This document shows, piece by piece, positions 23,901-29,900 of a stretch of 38,646 nucleotides of DNA; the first letter of the stretch is position 1, and each line of letters starts with the position of its first letter. The notes under the pieces were generated by a model, which worked only from the letters and a program-made list of their open reading frames with translations, was not told the origin of the DNA and searched no databases. Both the position numbers and the translations under genes were made by a program. The stretch is from Chara braunii (Eukaryota; Streptophyta; Charophyceae; Charales; Characeae). The stretch covers positions 1,773,167 to 1,811,812 of the forward strand of contig BFEA01000131.1 in the NCBI GenBank assembly GCA_003427395.1, in the 5' to 3' direction.

Positions 23901-26900
23901 AGCGGTGCAGAAAATGGGTTTGGGAACACTCGTGTCTTAAGGAGGAAATCACAGAAAGCCTGAGAAAGGCCTTTTAAAAAACGCAATTGGATCGCAATCG
24001 ACTCCACCCATCTACAGGTAAAAAAAAAAAAAAAAAAAAAGGTGCAACCAAAAGCACTATCGAACAGATTGTATGCCAAAAGAAAACTACAATGTTTCGT
24101 TGACCGGACATCAGGCAGTATAGTACTAAGTTACTAACCTGGCACAGTATTGTAACAGGCAGGCAAGAACAGACCATAGATGGATGTGTGTATAGTATGT
24201 GTGGCTATGGATTTTTTGGATTGAGTACCATGTGTGGAACTGACATAACGACAAATATCAATTATGTGGCATTGGAGCTACATGGCTGCTCTTGGTTAAG
24301 AAGATCGGGCGTTTTGTTTGGGTAACACAGTTTCAAAAACTGATCGGCACTGTTATCTATTTTGAGATGATTGAAATTCTAATAGCAGGTCGTACTGTCG
24401 TACTAATTCAGAAATTCTTTATATTTAGGCCAGTGTGAATGAATGTTGTGCTGCCAAGTGTGAAACTGAGTTCTGCATTTTGGGGTATATAATACTATTG
24501 GTTCAATTTGGTTGTATATATATATCGTCACAAACAGAATCATATATATTTGGTAATGATAAATGATGCTCTTTAAACTATTTCTATTGTATCATTTGTA
24601 TGTGTAATGTTTTAACTTTATATTACAGTTAAGTTATTATTACCTGAATTTCTGAGGAGTTATTTGCATGCGTATGGATATATCTGTATATAAGTTCACA
24701 ATTGAATAGACTGGAATCATTGAAATCGTGTGAATGCCATTTATTCACTGGTTTGAAATCTGAGGCTGTTTATCGATTTCCTAAAAATGAATCATAAGTT
24801 TATTTTCTAAATTTTCTTATCAATTCAATAATAAGTTAATATACTTGAGGATGCTCTCAAATTGATACAAATATCATCAATCAAGTCAAAATCTGCATTT
24901 GGCCAAACAATTGATCGATTTTCTAAAAATGACAGGCAATTGTTTATTCATGAATTATAATTTTATTTTCTAAGTTTTCAGAGTAAATTAATATTTGAGG
25001 ATATTCTCAAACTAATACAAATAAATATCGTGTACCAACTTACTACCAAGTTTTGGCCCGATTCACACGAATCTTTCTCATACCAACTTAATTTCAACTT
25101 TCAAGTTCCATTTTTTCATTGAAATTCTTCTGGCCATTTATTTTCTGTATTAAATTTTGAAATTTTACAATTCAATTGAATTCATTGAAACTCCACGCTG
25201 TTTCATTATTTTTGTACCATTTATTCATTTGTTTGAAATCTAAGCGTGTCCTTCGATATTTATTGGTTATTTCAACTTATTTGGACTTATGTCAACTTAT
25301 CTGGTTGCAATAATTTCTTATCATGGTGTGATTGCTCTGTTGTATGCTCTGAAGAGTCTAAAGGATTTTTTCCTGACCAACTAAAGGTATAGTCACACTA
25401 GGACTTCCTTTAATGCATCCAATCACAATTATGGCCAGATTCAGTCCAAAGAGTCCACTTGCAATTATGCTCTAACTCTAGCTATTATTTGGTTGATGGT
25501 GTGATTGCTTTGTTGCATGTCCTAAAGGAGCGATTCCCGACCAACTAGATCTGGTTTGAGCGAAGACTGCTAACCATCTGTGTGGATTTGTGCGTTTAAT
25601 GGACTCAGAGGCCGGCTCCATATTTCTAGGTTCTAACGGCGTGGTCCCTGACTAAGTACCGTTGTCACCTGAGTAGAACGCCCCGCTCATCATAGCGGTA
25701 TTTGGGCCAACTTTTAGTCCAGCTGCAGCGATAATGGCCGGGCGTTCTATCGGGCGAAGACGATAGCTCTATTTTAAGTAAAACTGACCAACTTGTTTGG
25801 AGTGAAAGCCGTGAACGTCTGCATGGATTTCTCTCTTGTGAGGTTTTCAAATGGGGCATGGTAATTTATGAACTAACCGTTCGGTTGACGGTGTGATGGT
25901 TTTGTTGAACGGTCTCCTGGCTGCTGCGGTAACTTGTTTTGAGTGAAAACTTCTGATTATTATCTTTGTCGATTTCTCTCGTGTTAGGTGTGGAATTTAC
26001 ATGGGGTATGGTGCTGGATGTCAATCTGGTCCTGTTCTGGTCCTGGTATGGGTGTGACCCTGTTCTGATCCTGGTTTCAACTTTGGATGTAGCTAGAGAG
26101 GCTAAGCCTGAAGCGGAGCAGGGGACAGGTCGTATTAACGGAGGGGGGGGAGGTGCGAAGTAAGAGAAAGAGGAGGAATGGTTGTTTAGACCAGCGTTGT
26201 CAGGGGAAAAAAACGAAAAAAAAAAAAAAAATAATTCAAAAAATAGGGAGGGGTGCACAGCGACAGCCCGCACCGCATGGGCTACCCCAAAAATGGGGTT
26301 TTGTGACCCACCCTGGACCACCCCTGGGGCCACACCCACCACTGGTGGGACTGGGGTAGCCCTGGGTGCGGGGCTGGGGGCGGCGCCAACACCCGGCGGG
26401 GGTGGGGATAAGTGGTGGCGGGGCCGGGAGTGCGGGGCCTGGGGCCGCGGCAGGGGTTGGGCGNNNNNNNNNNNNNNNNNNNNNNNNNNNNNNNNNNNNN
26501 NNNNNNNNNNNNNNNNNNNNNNNNNNNNNNNNNNNNNNNNNNNNNNNNNNNNNNNNNNNNNNNNNNNNNNNNNNNNNNNNNNNNNNNNNNNNNNNNNNNN
26601 NNNNNNNNNNNNNNNNNNNNNNNNNNNNNNNNNNNNNNNNNNNNNNNNNNNNNNNNNNNNNNNNNNNNNNNNNNNNNNNNNNNNNNNNNNNNNNNNNNNN
26701 NNNNNNNNNNNNNNNNNNNNNNNNNNNNNNNNNNNNNNNNNNNNNNNNNNNNNNNNNNNNNNNNNNNNNNNNNNNNNNNNNNNNNNNNNNNNNNNNNNNN
26801 NNNNNNNNNNNNNNNNNNNNNNNNNNNNNNNNNNNNNNNNNNNNNNNNNNNNNNNNNNNNNNNNNNGGGGGTGCGGGGTGGCGGGGGCGGGGGTCCGGGG

Positions 26901-29900
26901 TGCGAGGGCCAGGAAGGGGGTGCCGGGGTTGGGGCATGGGCAGGGGTCTTTTGACGGGGGCAGGGTCTGGGGGGGAAAACCCTACCCCGCCTTGGGCCCC
27001 GGGGATGCCCGCGTGACAACCCTGGTTTAGACCGGTAATGGACCTACTCTTTGTTAGGTGTTCAGTTAACGAAGGGCTTCTGTGACAGGTTATATAAACG
27101 GAGGAGGGGGAGGAGCGAGAGAAGAGAAAGAGGAGGAAGGAGGAGGAATGGTTGTGTAGATTGGTAGAGGACTTACCGGTTCGTCCGGGTGTGATTCGGG
27201 TATGGAGTTCGGACATAACTGGCTAGAGGAACTTGAAGCAGAGGAGGGGACAGCTCATGTTAACAAAGGAGCAGGAGCAGGTGAAAAAGGGGAGGCGGTG
27301 TAGAAACTGTCTTGGAGAGTGGTAGAATCGGTTGAGGGGGCACGGGCCAGGAGCAAGCGGTCGTGCTTCTGTGACAGGGTACACAGAGTGCTTGAGGTGC
27401 TGAATCCAGCATCAGAATTACCCAAAGATTGACTCACGAGGTTCGTGTCTGTGGCAACCTCCCAATCTTTCTAGATGGTCCTGGACTACCTTCTCCCCCC
27501 AATTACAACACCTGGCAACAATGACTGCAGCTGGCCAAGAACATGGTACACATGCAATTGTCATGACTGGATATTTTGTTTGGGGGAAGAAGGTAGTTTC
27601 ATTGCACGAAGCGGGGTTTTGTCAATCCTATCTTCCAGTTTGTCCTTGACAGTCCACCTATGCTTTTATGAGAAGCTGTGGATTTTTTTGCCCATGCTAA
27701 CCAATCACCAAAGTTTTACATGGTCATATCCTGGTTGTCCTTCGCGGAGATAGCAGCGTATTGTCGGATCTTAGTTTGGTATATTGAAGTTTGCAAGTGA
27801 ATGTCATTCATGTATTCCACTGCAGTCATGTATTGGTTGCCGTCCGCACATATCGGATTGTGGAGTCCTTTCCGGATCGTCACACCCACATCATGTCTTA
27901 TAGGATGTCGTAAGTTCTTGGAGACTGCTTGCAGTAGTGGTGTGTAGTCAGCTTCTTTGCTTCAAGTGTGTATTGAATGGATTCTTGCATTGGTAGCTAT
28001 TGCTATCCTTTGGGCTTTTGCAAGTCGACAAGACTGTGGTTGAGCTTTTGACTCTATCTGCTAATGTCTGTGGTGTATAGACATAGCTTTGATCCTGCTA
28101 GCTAATGCTATGCGTTTGGCTTTGACAAGTTCACAAGATTGTGCTAATGTCTGTGGTGTATAGACAGAGCTTTGATACTTTGCAAATGTCTATAGACAGA
28201 GCTTTGACAAGACTGGGGTTGAACTTTTTACTCTATCTGCTAATGTCTGTGGTGTATAGACAGAGCTTGATCCTGCTAGCTAATGCTATGCTTTTGGCTT
28301 TGACAAGTTCACAAGACTGTGCTAATGTCTGTGGTGTATAGACAGAGCTTTGATACTTTGTCAAATGTCTATAGACAGAGCTTTGACATTTGACAGAGCT
28401 TTGACAAGACTGGGGTTGAAGTTTTGACTCTATCTGCTAATGTCTGTGGTGTATAGACAGAGCTTTGATACTTGGTAGCTAGCCCGACTAAACATGCCAA
28501 TAGTGACAAAATTCATGTGAGCTACTGAAGAATATGCAATGATCTTTTTAAGATCGATTTGTCTTAATGTAGTTAAGGAAGTATATATTATAGCAATCAC
28601 ACTAAGAGTATAAATGAAAGGAGTGAAATAAATAGTAGCTTCTGGAAACATTGGTATTGAAAATCTTAAAAAACCATAAGTTCCCAATTTTAAGAGAATT
28701 CCCGCTAAGATAACAGATCCAGCGGAGGGTGCTTCTACATGAGCTTCAGGTAACCAAATATGAACTGGTACCATAGGTACTTTCACTGCAAAAGATGCAA
28801 AAAAAGCAATCCATAGCAATATTTGACGTCGTTCGCTAAATTCTGTTGTTAATAAGATTTGTAAATCAGTGGTTCCCGTTTGAAACAAAATCAATAAAAT
28901 AGCTAAAAGCATGAAAACGGATCCAAGTAAAGTATATGCTATGCTCAAGCATGGAGAGATACTTCCGATGGTGTGGAGCTTTGACTACTGTGAATGTCTG
29001 CGGTGTATAGAAAGAGCGCTGATAATCTTCTAGTGTCTGTAGTGCCTAGACAGAGCACAAGAAATAACTGGAGCACAGGTTCCATTTCTTCGATTAAGAA
29101 ATTGTACCATAATCGAAGGAATACTTCTGATGGTGGTTAAAGTCTGACGATCCGCTAATGTCTGAGGTGTCTTGACAGAGCAAAGCATGCGGTCAATTTA
29201 TTTTTGCTAATGCAGAGATTGCTGAACTTTGTGGAAGAGAGTCTTTGGTCAGACTTTTGTCCGTCGTTTATAGACAGCTATTCCAGAGAGTCCAAAGAGA
29301 ACGTCGTTGTAAGTGCACGTTCAATCCCTCCTCAAGGATGAAGAGATTGATGCCATTTCATTGAAGAGAGACTGCAGTCTGCCTGCTGTGGTTTACAGCC
29401 GTCTTTACTGGTGCAGGATTGCAAGGGATACTGATAAGCTGGGCCTACCCGTGACCCACTAAATAACCCCGCACTAGGTCATGGAACCAGTCATCAGTAA
29501 TACTTTTTAGGAAATTACCTCATGGGTAAGTTGCACTATCGGCACCCTACCCCATCAGACGATTCAGTAGTATACCTCATGGGTAAGTTGCACTATCTAC
29601 TACCCTAGCAGTGAGCACTTCTATGAAGAGCACCCTGGAATCACACCCATAAAAAAGCAAGAGAAGTTTAGAAAACCGTAAGATGACCACAGGAGTTATG
29701 AATCAAGAGGAGAATGGAGGTCTCAACCGAATGTGAATTGCCTCTTCAACCACTGGGACCTCTGGATCTGACCTGGCGAGCCTAACAAGGCGAGCTATGG
29801 TACCTCTTTCCGGCAGTCCAGCAGGGAAAATCGGGGCCTATTGGGAAAAACCCAGGCCTATCATAGTCCATTCTACAACCACTGCTACCTCTGGACCTGA

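Larger units (their letters stand above)
25320..27400. repeat. Array of diverged repeat modules
   Basis: The module ggtgtgattgctytgttg..ccaact recurs at 25326, 25498 and, more weakly, 25889. A second module (gaagcrgag-gggacag, then ttaacrgagg, agagaaagaggaggaatggttg) recurs at about 26110-26190 and 27098-27160, with a partial copy at 27234-27275. The hAT element interrupts the array. Confidence 0.6.

Noticed and set aside
26182-27216. Long open frames on both strands spanning the N gap (up to 326 codons)
   Set aside because: They consist largely of unknown residues and low-complexity Gly/Pro-rich sequence. They exist only because N codons are not stops.
28430-28948. Functional nuclear nad4 gene
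   Set aside because: Only a middle fragment is present, without N or C terminus or a targeting peptide, and the frame runs into unrelated repeat sequence on both sides.
28029-29200. CRISPR-like array
   Set aside because: Repeats are long, diverged and nested without unique spacers of uniform size, and the genome is eukaryotic.
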